Notes: a model not told the origin generated them from the letters alone. A stretch of 64,000 bases of DNA from Bacteroides intestinalis (GCF_003464595.1 NZ_QRZF01000015.1:81821-145820); one strand, 5' to 3'; positions 16,572-25,944 are shown, counted from the stretch's first letter. Translations and numbers: made by a program.

Positions 16572-18044
16572 TTACTCAAAAGAGCCCATGCGCAGGTAGT
16601 TTACTTCCTGTTCGCTCAAATAGCGCCATTCGCCACGACGCAAGCCTTTCTTAGTCAGTCCGGCAAAGAATACGCGGTCGAGTTTCACTACCTTGTAGCC
16701 CAGTGACTCAAATATACGACGAACAATACGGTTCTTACCTGAGTGGATTTCAATGCCCACTTCATCCCGTCTAACATCATCCGTATAATTGATAGCATCT
16801 GCATGGATTTCACCGTCATCCAATTGGATACCGGCTGCAATCTGATCCATATCAGCTTTTGTCACATTCTTATCTGTATGTACGTGATAAATCTTCTTCT
16901 TCAGGAACTTCGGGTGAGTCAACTTAGAAGCCAAGTCACCGTCATTCGTCAACAGCAATACACCTGTAGTGTTGCGGTCCAGACGACCTACCGGATAAAT
17001 ACGCTCATCACAAGCACCTTTCACCAAATCCATTACCGTGCGTCGTGCCTGCGGATCATCCGAAGTAGTCACAGTATCTTTCGGCTTATTCAGCAAGATG
17101 TAAATCTTACGTTCGATGCTTACCGTCTGATCGTGGAATTTCACTTCGTCACCGCGTTTAATCTTGGTTCCGAGTTCTGTAACCACTGCTCCGTTTACTG
17201 AAACCACACCTGCTGTGATGAATTCATCTGCCTCACGACGAGAGCAAACGCCTGCATTAGCCAGGAACTTATTCAAGCGAATCGGTTCATTAGGATCAGT
17301 AAACTGCTCCTTATATTCTATCTGCTTCTTACGGCTGTACTTTGCATTCGGATCATAATCCGGCGTACGGCGTTGTTGCGGACGGCCATATCCACCCGGT
17401 CTTCCACCACCATTGGGGTTAAAACGCGGACGTTGAGGACGATCGCCATAAGAAGAGCCACCATAAGAAGAACCACCATAAGAGGAACTTCCATAAGGAC
17501 GCTGAGGACGGTCGCCACCATCACCACTATTGTAGCGTGGACGGTAAGGACGATCATTGTTATAGGAACGCTGTCCACCATCACCACTGTTAAAACGGGG
17601 GCGTTGAGGACGGTCACCATAAGAAGGGCGCTGAGGACGGTCACCACCTTCACCACTATTGTAGCGCGGACGGTAAGGACGGTCACCACCACTGTTATTT
17701 CCATAGGATGGGCGTTGCGGACGATCGCCACCTTCGCTGTTATAGCGCGGACGATAAGGACGGTCTCCACCTTCACGGTTGTAAGACGGACGGTCACCAT
17801 ATGAACGTTGTGGACGTTCACCACCTTCGGCATTAGGATTAAAGCGCGGGCGATACGGGCGATCACTGCTGTAAGCACGCTGTGGACGATCACCACTCTC
17901 GCTGTTAAAACGCGGACGATAAGGTCGGTCACCACCTTCACGGTTGTAAGACGGACGGCTGTAATTGTTTTCTCTGTCAAATCTGTTGCCTGAATTCTCC
18001 TCATTGGAAGAATCGTCACGCCAAGTTTCGTTTTCTGTACTCAT
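16572..18044 (-). CDS. RluB/RsuA-family pseudouridine synthase with Arg/Gly-rich N-terminal tail
   Basis: A 490-residue rRNA pseudouridine synthase. The C-terminal 240 residues hold an S4 RNA-binding domain (IRLNKFLANAGVCSRREADEFI) and the catalytic core with the RsuA-type motif PVGRLDRNTTGVLLLTNDG, whose Asp is the nucleophile, and NRIVRRIFESLGYKV. The N-terminal 235 residues are a low-complexity tail of repeats such as GGDRPYRPRYNS and DRPQRPSYG, about twice the enzyme's usual length and probably disordered and RNA-binding. The nearest relatives modify U2605 of 23S rRNA, but the exact site is not proven. It stands between purB and asnS. Confidence 0.9.
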   Translation of the reverse strand: MSTENETWRDDSSNEENSGNRFDRENNYSRPSYNREGGDRPYRPRFNSESGDRPQRAYSSDRPYRPRFNPNAEGGERPQRSYGDRPSYNREGGDRPYRPRYNSEGGDRPQRPSYGNNSGGDRPYRPRYNSGEGGDRPQRPSYGDRPQRPRFNSGDGGQRSYNNDRPYRPRYNSGDGGDRPQRPYGSSSYGGSSYGGSSYGDRPQRPRFNPNGGGRPGGYGRPQQRRTPDYDPNAKYSRKKQIEYKEQFTDPNEPIRLNKFLANAGVCSRREADEFITAGVVSVNGAVVTELGTKIKRGDEVKFHDQTVSIERKIYILLNKPKDTVTTSDDPQARRTVMDLVKGACDERIYPVGRLDRNTTGVLLLTNDGDLASKLTHPKFLKKKIYHVHTDKNVTKADMDQIAAGIQLDDGEIHADAINYTDDVRRDEVGIEIHSGKNRIVRRIFESLGYKVVKLDRVFFAGLTKKGLRRGEWRYLSEQEVNYLRMGSFE

Positions 18045-18188
18045 TGTTTTATTCGAATAAAATTAAACGTTGGCCTCACGGCCATTCTATTATCACTCTT
18101 ATACCTTATATTATATATGTATACTATATTAACAATCACCGGATTTAAAATGTTGGCTTCATTATCCGGCTATTTTTTCCTACTCTTT

Positions 18189-19535
18189 TTAAATACCTGT
18201 ATATGTATGGGGAGTAATGACGCGCAATTCTTTCTTAATTTCTTCGCTTACATTCAACCCCTCGATAAATTCTTTTATGGAAGCTTCCGTAATAGCCTGG
18301 TTGGTACGGGTCAATGCTTTTAATGCCTCATACGGATGCGGATATGCTTCACGACGCAGAATAGTCTGAATAGCCTCAGCTACCACGCTCCAGCAATTAT
18401 CCAAATCACGATAAATAGCAGTTTCATTCAGCAACAACTTACGCAAACCCTTCAACGAACTTTGAATGGCAATTACAATATGTCCGAACGGAACACCTAC
18501 ATTACGCAATACAGTAGAATCTGTCAGGTCGCGTTGCAAACGAGATACCGGCAGTTTCACAGCCAGATGTTCCAGAATTGCAGTAGCTATACCCAAGTTG
18601 CCTTCCGCATTTTCAAAGTCAATCGGATTCACCTTGTGCGGCATAGCACTGGAACCCACTTCACCGGCTTTGATCTTCTGCTTGAAATATTCCATGGAAA
18701 TATATTGCCAGAAGTCACGGTTCATATCGATCATCACTGTATTAATGCGTTTCATTGCATCAAAGATAGCGGAAAGATTATCATAATTGGAGATCTGCGT
18801 AGTATACTCTTCGCGTTCCAACCCCAGCTTTTCAGCTACGAATTTGTTACCGAATGCTTTCCAGTCAAACTCCGGATAAGCAACATGATGTGCGTTGTAA
18901 TTTCCGGTAGCACCACCAAACTTAGCAGTAATGGGGCAAGCCTTTAATGTAGTCAATTGGCGTTCAAGACGATAGACGAACACCATTACTTCCTTCCCTA
19001 AACGGGTAGGAGAAGCCGGCTGACCATGTGTTTTAGCAAGCATAGGGATAGCAGCCCAGTCTTCCGCATACGTGCGAAGCTGTGCTATCAATTCCTCTAT
19101 CTGCGGATAGTATACCTGCTCCAGAGCTTCCTTGATAGACAGAGGCACAGAAGTATTATTGATATCCTGTGAAGTCAGTCCGAAATGAATAAACTCTTTA
19201 TAGTCATCCATTCCACCCATCTTATCAAACTCTTCTTTTAGGAAATACTCCACGGCTTTCACATCGTGGTTTGTCACACTCTCAATATCCTTGATACGCT
19301 GTGCATCAGCTTCTGAGAAGTTACGATAGATATTTCTTAAAGTTTCGAATACACTTTTGTCTACGCCTTTCAACTGCGGCAAAGGCAGCTCGCACAAGGT
19401 GATGAAGTATTCCACTTCCACTTGCACGCGGTATTTCACTAAGGCAAACTCCGAGAAATAAGCCGCCAAGGCATCCGTTTTTCCTCTATATCGACCATCA
19501 ATCGGAGAGATAGCTGTAAGTAAATCAAGTTCCAT
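18189..19535 (-). CDS. purB: adenylosuccinate lyase
   Basis: A 448-residue fumarase/aspartase-superfamily enzyme acting twice in purine synthesis (SAICAR to AICAR and adenylosuccinate to AMP). The N-terminal ISPIDGRYRGKTDALAAYFSE and the signature loop GSSAMPHKVNPIDFENAEGNL, with the catalytic Ser in the loop, are clear, as are TSQDINNT and the His motif KTHGQPASPT. Its length is that of the E. coli-type clade. A TAATTTTG -7 box lies at 19564-19571. Confidence 0.96.
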   Translation of the reverse strand: MELDLLTAISPIDGRYRGKTDALAAYFSEFALVKYRVQVEVEYFITLCELPLPQLKGVDKSVFETLRNIYRNFSEADAQRIKDIESVTNHDVKAVEYFLKEEFDKMGGMDDYKEFIHFGLTSQDINNTSVPLSIKEALEQVYYPQIEELIAQLRTYAEDWAAIPMLAKTHGQPASPTRLGKEVMVFVYRLERQLTTLKACPITAKFGGATGNYNAHHVAYPEFDWKAFGNKFVAEKLGLEREEYTTQISNYDNLSAIFDAMKRINTVMIDMNRDFWQYISMEYFKQKIKAGEVGSSAMPHKVNPIDFENAEGNLGIATAILEHLAVKLPVSRLQRDLTDSTVLRNVGVPFGHIVIAIQSSLKGLRKLLLNETAIYRDLDNCWSVVAEAIQTILRREAYPHPYEALKALTRTNQAITEASIKEFIEGLNVSEEIKKELRVITPHTYTGI

Positions 19536-19634
19536 ACGTCGTATTTTGATAATTATCGAGCCGCAAAATTAGCGTTTTTTTCTGAGTAACAAGCCATAAA
19601 GGGATAAGAAAGTTAAGAAAGGACGTTAACAGAT

Positions 19635-19670
19635 AAAAAAATAGCCCTGCAAAAACTTGCAAGGCTATTT
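19635..19670 (-). terminator. intrinsic terminator of the tRNA-Val pair
   Basis: A stem of AAATAGCC and TGCAAG segments paired with TGCA and GGCTATTT is followed by T7 on the minus strand, 16 nt after the second tRNA. Confidence 0.8.
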
Positions 19671-19686
19671 AATAATTTTACATCTG

Positions 19687-19761
19687 TGGGCGTTGACGGA
19701 TTCGAACCGCCGACCCTCTGCTTGTAAGGCAGATGCTCTGAACCAGCTGAGCTAAACGCCC
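19687..19761 (-). tRNA. tRNA-Val (anticodon TAC), copy 2
   Basis: 75 nt including discriminator A, no encoded CCA. The acceptor GGGCGTT/AACGCCC, D arm TAGCTCAGCTGGTTCAGAGC, anticodon loop CTTACAA and T arm GGCGGTTCGAATCCGTC all fold normally. It is identical to the copy at 19789, with a 27-nt spacer. Confidence 0.97.
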
Positions 19762-19788
19762 TTTTGGACCGAAAGTGCTTTTTTTTAG

Positions 19789-19863
19789 TGGGCGTTGACG
19801 GATTCGAACCGCCGACCCTCTGCTTGTAAGGCAGATGCTCTGAACCAGCTGAGCTAAACGCCC
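19789..19863 (-). tRNA. tRNA-Val (anticodon TAC), copy 1
   Basis: The promoter-proximal copy of the identical pair, 75 nt. The anticodon TAC reads GTA and, with wobble modification, other Val codons. Both copies are probably cut from one short transcript. Confidence 0.97.
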
Positions 19864-19888
19864 GTACACTTTCGTTTCAAAAGCGATG

Positions 19889-19919
19889 CAAAGGTACAGC
19901 TTATTTTGATATTACCAAA
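19889..19919 (-). promoter_or_regulatory. promoter of the tRNA-Val operon
   Basis: Minus strand TTTG (19916-19919), 19 nt, TACCTTTG (19889-19896): an exact Bacteroides consensus promoter, 25 nt before the first tRNA. Confidence 0.85.
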
Positions 19920-20048
19920 ACAATTGCGAACTATTTTCTAAGAAATTTATACAGAAAGATATATACTTATTGAATTTCAGCATTTTAAATAAGCAACTTT
20001 TTTCAGAGGCATTTCACCAACATAATCGCTATAAACCAATTCTTCGCC

Positions 20049-22250
20049 TTACGGAAGAATATGAGTACCCGGTGAAAGCACTTTTTCTTTACTGCCAGGC
20101 AATGCCACTACTGCCGTGGTACCTTGCGGAACAACCACTTGAATACCGAGTTTATGATCTTGCTGCCTTATATCAACCCTGATGTCACCATAAAGAGTAG
20201 GCACCACTGCCGAAGCTTTATTCAACGAACCAAGTTGCGGAGCAACACGGAATTGCTTAAATCCGGGAGCAAGCGGCTCTATTCCACACAGTTTTTGGCT
20301 CAATATAGTCAGCGGACCACCACTCCATGCATGATTTATAGTGCCTCCACCAAAACCTTCGGCACCTATCCCCCACCCTTCAAATAAGGTGGTATAAGGA
20401 TATGACATCATTTTAGCATAACGGTCGCGCATACGTTTCAATGCAAACTCCGGTTCGCCCATCATAAACAAGGCTTCCATTACATACTTTTCCATATAAG
20501 GACTGGCATGATATTCCTTCTTGAAAACCTTTAGCAAAGCTTTATATCTACCGGCCGGCGCCAATCCACTCACTACAGCCATTGCCTGCGCACGGTCATC
20601 CGTCTCCCCATTATGCAATTTGGAACGATAAGCCTTACCATTCCAATAGCGGGCGTCAAAAGCCGCAGAGATACGTTTCATCATTTCACCGATCTGATTG
20701 GCATCATACAGTTTACGCAGATGAAGGGCAAACTCTTTTTCAGCCTTAAGAGCCAGATAATACCAACAAGTAGTAAGAACCTCCATATCGACATCCGTTC
20801 CCCAATCGCCCCAATTCCAATCACCCGGACGAACCACAGGCATACCTTGGTCATCAACCTGCCAGACTTCATGCAAATATTTCTTCAGGCCATCGTAAAT
20901 ATGCGGAACAAAAGAATAATCGTCACTATAGAACGCTTGCGTATAGAATCCATACCAACCTACAGACGCAAGCATCTGCAAAGGAAGTTCCTTACACCAG
21001 TTCAACGACGGAACAGGAGAAGCAATAACGCCGTCCGGACGTTGCCAGTTCATCAGTTCATAGATACCTTTTGTGGCCAACTGCCAGCCGCGCGGATCAA
21101 GTACATAGAAAGCTTCACCCAACTCATTTACTTCATCTCCCCACCATTGCGCACGCTCACGGTCAGGACAGTCCATGTAATTATCGCGCATGGTAATATA
21201 TAAAGTACGTGCACTTCGCTTCCACAATTCATTATAGAAATCATCATCGCATGCGAAAGAACCTTTCATATCCGCATTATAACCCGTTTCCCGGTATTTA
21301 ACGCCCAGCACTTCCACGCCGGCAGGAACAACATAAAGCACCTCATGACCATTCATCCAGCCGAAACTTTCATATTCCTGCTCACCCTCACGAGTAATAT
21401 ATTCAGCTCTCACATTATTAGCACTTCCTCCTGTATAGTTATCGGTCAGCATGCCAACCGCCAATCCGGCCGAAGCCTTTACATGCAAATAAGGAGTTAT
21501 CTGACAATTATAGGGCAAACGGCACCGAATAGTATCCCCTTTTTCATTTTTGACTACTTCCGGATAATCCGTTAGACCACCATCCTTCCACATCGGGATG
21601 GGACGGGCCACCAATTTCCCGAACGGCATTTCGTTCGGAGCCACAATTTCGATAGATGCTCCCAGCTTTCCACTGAAATCCGGCATGTTCCAACCTGCCA
21701 ATTCCTTGCGGGCATCAAAGCGGATATTACTTTCGGATAAACGATAATTGGGAAATGGGGCTTCTGTATTCTGATAAGCCCGATACACACTACATTGCCA
21801 GCTCTTATCACTGACAATGGATAAATTTGCCCCTTGGGCACAAAACAACAAAGCCGCCGTTCCACTATTCACATGGCTGAATCCGTTTTTCCCGAAATGC
21901 CACACCAGCAGAGCAATGGTATTCTCACCTTTCTCCAGATAAGGGGCAATATCCACCTGATCGTAATAAGTCGCTCCGGGAGCAGGTCCCCGCTTCAATC
22001 CACCTTCAAACACCACCATCTTGCCGTTAATCCATAGCCAATACTTGGAATCTACAGCGATATTTGCAATCATCTCACCCGGAACGCCGGGCAGATGCAC
22101 CGTTTTACGAAAACAAAGCCAGGTATTCGGAATACTTTGACACTGTTCACTGCCAATCCATTTGGATTGAGGGAGGAAACCATCTGCTGCTTTTAATTGT
22201 GCAGCCAACATACAAACCAAAACAATAAAGAAAAGGGGGATTTTTTTCAT
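20049..22250 (-). CDS. exported GH78-type alpha-L-rhamnosidase
   Basis: A 733-residue secreted glycoside hydrolase with a signal peptide (ends LKAADG). N-terminal beta domains carry SKWIGSEQ and a Bac_rhamnosid_N-like segment (WLWINGKMVVFEGGLKRGPAPG). The (alpha/alpha)6 catalytic domain begins near residue 340 and includes the GH78 motif DCPDRERAQWWGDEVNELGEA, where family enzymes have their general acid Glu. The C-terminal domain (APQLGSLNKASAVVPTLYGDI) is the beta sandwich. It likely releases L-rhamnose from plant or bacterial glycans. There are no SusC/SusD genes beside it, so it is not in an obvious polysaccharide-utilisation locus. Confidence 0.82.
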   Translation of the reverse strand: MKKIPLFFIVLVCMLAAQLKAADGFLPQSKWIGSEQCQSIPNTWLCFRKTVHLPGVPGEMIANIAVDSKYWLWINGKMVVFEGGLKRGPAPGATYYDQVDIAPYLEKGENTIALLVWHFGKNGFSHVNSGTAALLFCAQGANLSIVSDKSWQCSVYRAYQNTEAPFPNYRLSESNIRFDARKELAGWNMPDFSGKLGASIEIVAPNEMPFGKLVARPIPMWKDGGLTDYPEVVKNEKGDTIRCRLPYNCQITPYLHVKASAGLAVGMLTDNYTGGSANNVRAEYITREGEQEYESFGWMNGHEVLYVVPAGVEVLGVKYRETGYNADMKGSFACDDDFYNELWKRSARTLYITMRDNYMDCPDRERAQWWGDEVNELGEAFYVLDPRGWQLATKGIYELMNWQRPDGVIASPVPSLNWCKELPLQMLASVGWYGFYTQAFYSDDYSFVPHIYDGLKKYLHEVWQVDDQGMPVVRPGDWNWGDWGTDVDMEVLTTCWYYLALKAEKEFALHLRKLYDANQIGEMMKRISAAFDARYWNGKAYRSKLHNGETDDRAQAMAVVSGLAPAGRYKALLKVFKKEYHASPYMEKYVMEALFMMGEPEFALKRMRDRYAKMMSYPYTTLFEGWGIGAEGFGGGTINHAWSGGPLTILSQKLCGIEPLAPGFKQFRVAPQLGSLNKASAVVPTLYGDIRVDIRQQDHKLGIQVVVPQGTTAVVALPGSKEKVLSPGTHILP

Positions 22251-22312
22251 GGTTTAAGAACGTATTTTGATTGGACAAATAACAGATACCTTTAAAAGGT
22301 ACTATCTATCCA

Positions 22313-22344
22313 CAAAGATAGGCATAAAAAAAAGAGATGCCAAT
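22313..22344 (-). promoter_or_regulatory. promoter of the rhamnosidase gene
   Basis: The -7 box TATCTTTG (22313-22320) is exact; ATTG (22341-22344) lies 20 nt upstream. The site overlaps the carB terminator stem. Confidence 0.6.
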
Positions 22345-22360
22345 TTAGCATCTCTTTTTT
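22326..22360 (-). terminator. intrinsic terminator after carB
   Basis: The 8-bp stem AGAGATGC / GCATCTCT is flanked by A and T runs on both sides, 21 nt after the carB stop. Confidence 0.85.
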
Positions 22361-22380
22361 AACTTCAGGTAAATACCTGA

Positions 22381-25300
22381 TTATTTATATTCTTGCCAAC
22401 TCTTGATAGCAATATCTTCCAGCTTCAATTCGCAGAATGCTTCGATAAAGGCGCTTGCCAGACGAGCATTCGTAATCAACGGAATGTTATGGTCGATAGC
22501 ACCACGACGAATACGGTAACCGTTCGTCAATTCACGCTTCGTATGGTTCTTCGGAATGTTGACGATCAAGTCGAACTTGTGTTCAGCTATCATCTTCATT
22601 ACGTTGTTCTCAGCATCAGGGCGTTCATCCGGCCAGTAAACAGCTTCGGTAGATACACCATGAGCATTCAAGAACGCAGCCGTACCTGCCGTTGCATAAA
22701 TCTTGTAGCCTTTATCGAAAAGTACACGACTGGACTCCAACAAATCTACTTTTGATTTCATTGCACCGGAAGAGAACATAACACCTTTTTGAGGTATCTG
22801 GAAACCTGTAGCAATCATTGCACTCAGCAATGCTTCTGAGAAGTCATCACCGATACAACCAACTTCACCCGTAGAAGACATATCCACACCCAGTACCGGG
22901 TCTGCCTTGTGTAAACGAGAGAAGGAGAACTGAGAAGCTTTCACACCGATCCAATCAATATCGAATGCTGATTTATCAGGACGTGAATAAGGAGCATCCA
23001 GCATGATGCGGGTAGCCGTTTCTATAAAGTTACGTTTCAGTACTTTAGAAACAAACGGGAAACTACGAGAAGCACGAAGATTACACTCGATTACCTTCAC
23101 TTCATTGTTACGAGCCAGGAACTGGATGTTGAACGGGCCGGAGATATTGAGTTCCTTCGCAATCTGACGGCTGATCTTCTTAATGCGACGTGCCGTAGCA
23201 AAGTAAATCTTCTGTGCCGGGAATACCAATGTAGCATCACCAGAGTGCACACCCGCAAATTCCACGTGCTCGGAAATAGCATATTCCACCACTTCACCAT
23301 TCTGTGCTACAGCATCGAATTCGATTTCTTTTGTATTCTGCAAGAATTGAGAGATTACTACCGGATATTCTTTTGATACCTCAGCAGCCATCTTCAGGAA
23401 GTTTTCCAATTCTTCTTCATCATAGCATACGTTCATCGCAGCACCCGAAAGCACATAAGACGGACGAACCAATACCGGATAACCTACCTTTTCTACGAAA
23501 CCTTTCACATCTTCCAGACTGGTAAGTTCCTGCCAAGCCGGCTGGTCAATACCCAGTTGGTCGAGCATTGCAGAGAACTTGTTACGGTTTTCAGCACGGT
23601 CGATAGAGATAGGAGAAGTTCCCAGGATGGGCACTGACTGACGGTGCAGTTTCATTGCCAGATTGTTCGGGATCTGTCCGCCTACTGATACAATTACACC
23701 ACGAGGCTGTTCCAAGTCGATAACATCGAGTACACGTTCGAAAGAAAGTTCGTCGAAGTAAAGACGATCGCACATATCGTAGTCAGTAGACACTGTTTCG
23801 GGGTTGTAATTGATCATAATAGACTTATAACCCAACTTGCGTGCTGTCTGCACTGCATTTACCGAACACCAGTCGAACTCTACGGAAGAACCGATACGGT
23901 AAGCACCGGAACCCAGTACAACTACTGATTTTTCATTCTTATAATAGTTCACATCATACCCTTCAACAGCGTATGTCATGTACAGATAGTTGGTCAGTTC
24001 AGGATGCTCGGAAGCTATCGTATTGATACGCTTCACAGCCGGCAGAATACCCAATTCTTTACGACGGTCACGTACCATCAGGTTTTCTTTCTCCATATTG
24101 CCTTGCGGATCGAGTACGAAACGTGCAATCTGGAAGTCAGAGAAGCCCAGCACTTTTGCTTGACGCAATACATCTGCCGGAATATCTTCCACCTTATTAT
24201 ATTGAGAAAGTTTCAACTTATAGTCAACAATGTTCTTCAGTTTGCCAAGGAACCAGGGATCAATCTTCGTCAGGTCGAAGATGCGATCTATTGTATAACC
24301 GTTTTCCAAAGCTTCAGCGATAGCGAACACACGCAGGTCCGTAGGACGTGAAAGCTCGCGGTCCAGATCATCAAAGTGCAGGTCATTACCTACAAATCCA
24401 TGCATACCTTGACCAATCATGCGCAAACCCTTCTGGATAATTTCTTCAAAAGAGCGTCCGATAGACATGATTTCACCAACAGACTTCATGCTGGAACCAA
24501 TTTCGCGAGATACACCAACAAACTTCGTCAAGTCCCAACGAGGGATTTTACAAATCAAGTAATCCAGCTGCGGAGCCACATATGCAGAGTTCGGAGTTCC
24601 CATTTCACCAATCTGATCGAGCGTATACCCCAATGCAATCTTAGCGGCAACGAATGCCAACGGATATCCTGTAGCCTTAGAAGCCAAAGCTGAAGAACGT
24701 GACAGACGAGCATTTACCTCGATCACACGGTAGTCGTTTGTTTCAGCATTGAATGCATACTGAATGTTACATTCGCCCACGATACCCAAGTGACGGATAC
24801 ACTTTGTTGAGAGGTCTTGCAACATCTTCACCTGTTCGTCAGTCAGCGAGCAAGTCGGAGCTACTACGATAGACTCTCCCGTATGGATACCCAGCGGGTC
24901 GAAGTTTTCCATGCTTGCCACTGTAAAGCAGTGGTCGTTTGCATCACGGATTACCTCGAACTCAATTTCTTTCCAACCTTTCAGAGACTCTTCTACAAGA
25001 ATTTGTTTAGAGAAAGCGAAGGAGCTTTCAGCCAGTTTCAGGAATTCTTCCTTATCCTGACAGATACCGCTACCCAAACCGCCCAGTGCGTAAGCGGAGC
25101 GAACCATAACCGGGAAACCAATGCGTTCAGCAGCCGCAATTGCATCTTCCATGCTCTCTACAGCCTGGCTGACAGGAGTCTTCATCTCGATCTCGTCCAG
25201 TTTCTTCACGAAGAGGTCACGGTCTTCCGTATACATGATAGCTTCTACCGAAGTACCCAATACGCGTACACCATATTTGTTCAAAATACCGCTTGTGCAC

Positions 25301-25599
25301 AACTCAGCACCGCAATTCAAAGCAGTCTGACCACCGAAAGCCAACAGGATACCATCAGGTTGTTCCTTCTTGATGATTTCTTCTACGAAATAAGTAGTTA
25401 CAGGCAGGAAATAAACCTTATCTGCGATACCTTCCGAAGTCTGGATAGTAGCAATGTTCGGGTTTACCAATACTGAACTGATACCTTCTTCACGCAAAGC
25501 TTTCAATGCTTGCGAACCGGAATAGTCGAACTCCCCGGCCTGACCGATCTTGAGTGCACCTGAGCCCAAGACCAACACTTTCTTCAAATTCTTTTCCAT
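22381..25599 (-). CDS. carB: carbamoyl-phosphate synthase large subunit
   Basis: A 1072-residue large subunit making carbamoyl phosphate from ammonia, bicarbonate and two ATP for pyrimidine and arginine synthesis. Both ATP-grasp halves are present: the first from GSGALKIGQAGEFDYSGSQA, the second from VVLGSGAYRIGSSVEFDWCSV near residue 555, followed by the MGS-like allosteric domain (GYKIYATAGTAAFLNAHGV) at the end. The opening GSGALKIGQAGEFDYSGSQ and LLAFGGQTALNCG are closer to eukaryotic CAD/CPS1 than to E. coli CarB. No carA lies beside it. It is read from its own promoter through a 200-nt leader containing an attenuator-like structure. Confidence 0.95.
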   Translation of the reverse strand: MEKNLKKVLVLGSGALKIGQAGEFDYSGSQALKALREEGISSVLVNPNIATIQTSEGIADKVYFLPVTTYFVEEIIKKEQPDGILLAFGGQTALNCGAELCTSGILNKYGVRVLGTSVEAIMYTEDRDLFVKKLDEIEMKTPVSQAVESMEDAIAAAERIGFPVMVRSAYALGGLGSGICQDKEEFLKLAESSFAFSKQILVEESLKGWKEIEFEVIRDANDHCFTVASMENFDPLGIHTGESIVVAPTCSLTDEQVKMLQDLSTKCIRHLGIVGECNIQYAFNAETNDYRVIEVNARLSRSSALASKATGYPLAFVAAKIALGYTLDQIGEMGTPNSAYVAPQLDYLICKIPRWDLTKFVGVSREIGSSMKSVGEIMSIGRSFEEIIQKGLRMIGQGMHGFVGNDLHFDDLDRELSRPTDLRVFAIAEALENGYTIDRIFDLTKIDPWFLGKLKNIVDYKLKLSQYNKVEDIPADVLRQAKVLGFSDFQIARFVLDPQGNMEKENLMVRDRRKELGILPAVKRINTIASEHPELTNYLYMTYAVEGYDVNYYKNEKSVVVLGSGAYRIGSSVEFDWCSVNAVQTARKLGYKSIMINYNPETVSTDYDMCDRLYFDELSFERVLDVIDLEQPRGVIVSVGGQIPNNLAMKLHRQSVPILGTSPISIDRAENRNKFSAMLDQLGIDQPAWQELTSLEDVKGFVEKVGYPVLVRPSYVLSGAAMNVCYDEEELENFLKMAAEVSKEYPVVISQFLQNTKEIEFDAVAQNGEVVEYAISEHVEFAGVHSGDATLVFPAQKIYFATARRIKKISRQIAKELNISGPFNIQFLARNNEVKVIECNLRASRSFPFVSKVLKRNFIETATRIMLDAPYSRPDKSAFDIDWIGVKASQFSFSRLHKADPVLGVDMSSTGEVGCIGDDFSEALLSAMIATGFQIPQKGVMFSSGAMKSKVDLLESSRVLFDKGYKIYATAGTAAFLNAHGVSTEAVYWPDERPDAENNVMKMIAEHKFDLIVNIPKNHTKRELTNGYRIRRGAIDHNIPLITNARLASAFIEAFCELKLEDIAIKSWQEYK

Positions 25600-25645
25600 A
25601 TATTCTCTTGTTGTCTATTAAGTTTCTTTCTATACATTCGGGCAC

Positions 25646-25682
25646 AAAAAAAATGCGTTACCCAACAAAGGATTAACGCATT
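25646..25682 (-). terminator. attenuator-like terminator in the carB leader
   Basis: A perfect 9-bp stem (AATGCGTTA / TAACGCATT) with a 13-nt loop is followed by T8 on the minus strand, ending 47 nt before the carB start. Its 5' arm overlaps the stop codon of the leader ORF. No other gene ends nearby, so it can only act on the carB transcript. Confidence 0.8.
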
Positions 25683-25788
25683 ACCAAAGAACTAACAATA
25701 TCTTCTCAGAGAAAGAGAAATCATCGACTAACGAATGAAATTCATTCGAATGCAGCTTATATGTATCTCTTTTCCCGTGTTGTTGCAT
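25681..25788 (-). CDS. carB leader peptide (35 codons)
   Basis: An ATG at 25788, about 12 nt after the expected transcription start, opens a 35-codon frame (MQQHGKR... ending LLVLW) with TAA at 25681-25683. The stop overlaps the first two bases of the terminator stem. The second half of the frame is rich in U in the mRNA (TTTCTCTTTCTCT, TTGTTAGTTCTTTGG). In enteric pyrBI, a ribosome that keeps close to a polymerase slowed by low UTP blocks the terminator; this layout would allow the same mechanism. Expression of the peptide is inferred. Confidence 0.6.
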   Translation of the reverse strand: MQQHGKRDTYKLHSNEFHSLVDDFSFSEKILLVLW

Positions 25789-25807
25789 CGTTGCTTTAAA
25801 ATTTGTG

Positions 25808-25839
25808 CAAAGTAACGACTTATTTCAATAATAAACAAA
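25808..25839 (-). promoter_or_regulatory. promoter of carB
   Basis: Minus strand TTTG (25836-25839), 20 nt, TTACTTTG (25808-25815), one base from the TAnnTTTG consensus. It places the transcript start near 25800 and a leader of about 200 nt. Confidence 0.7.
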
Positions 25840-25944
25840 AAAGAGAAGAGTTTTTTCTTTCACCCTTCTCTCTTTTCAATTCTGATTTATACTGAATAGA
25901 GTGATAAGCTCACTTATACAAACATACGCTGATGCACTTATCTG

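Noticed and set aside
15248..16654. A 468-codon plus-strand ORF opposite asnS
   Set aside because: It is exactly antisense to a clear AsnRS gene and has no family features; an open shadow frame caused by codon use.
17318..18019. Long repetitive ORFs on both strands around the Arg/Gly-rich tail
   Set aside because: They are other frames of the repeat DNA encoding the RG tail. Only the frame with the synthase domain is real.
19678..19869. A 63-codon frame through the tRNA-Val pair
   Set aside because: It consists of tRNA sequence read as codons, repeating the same peptide twice.
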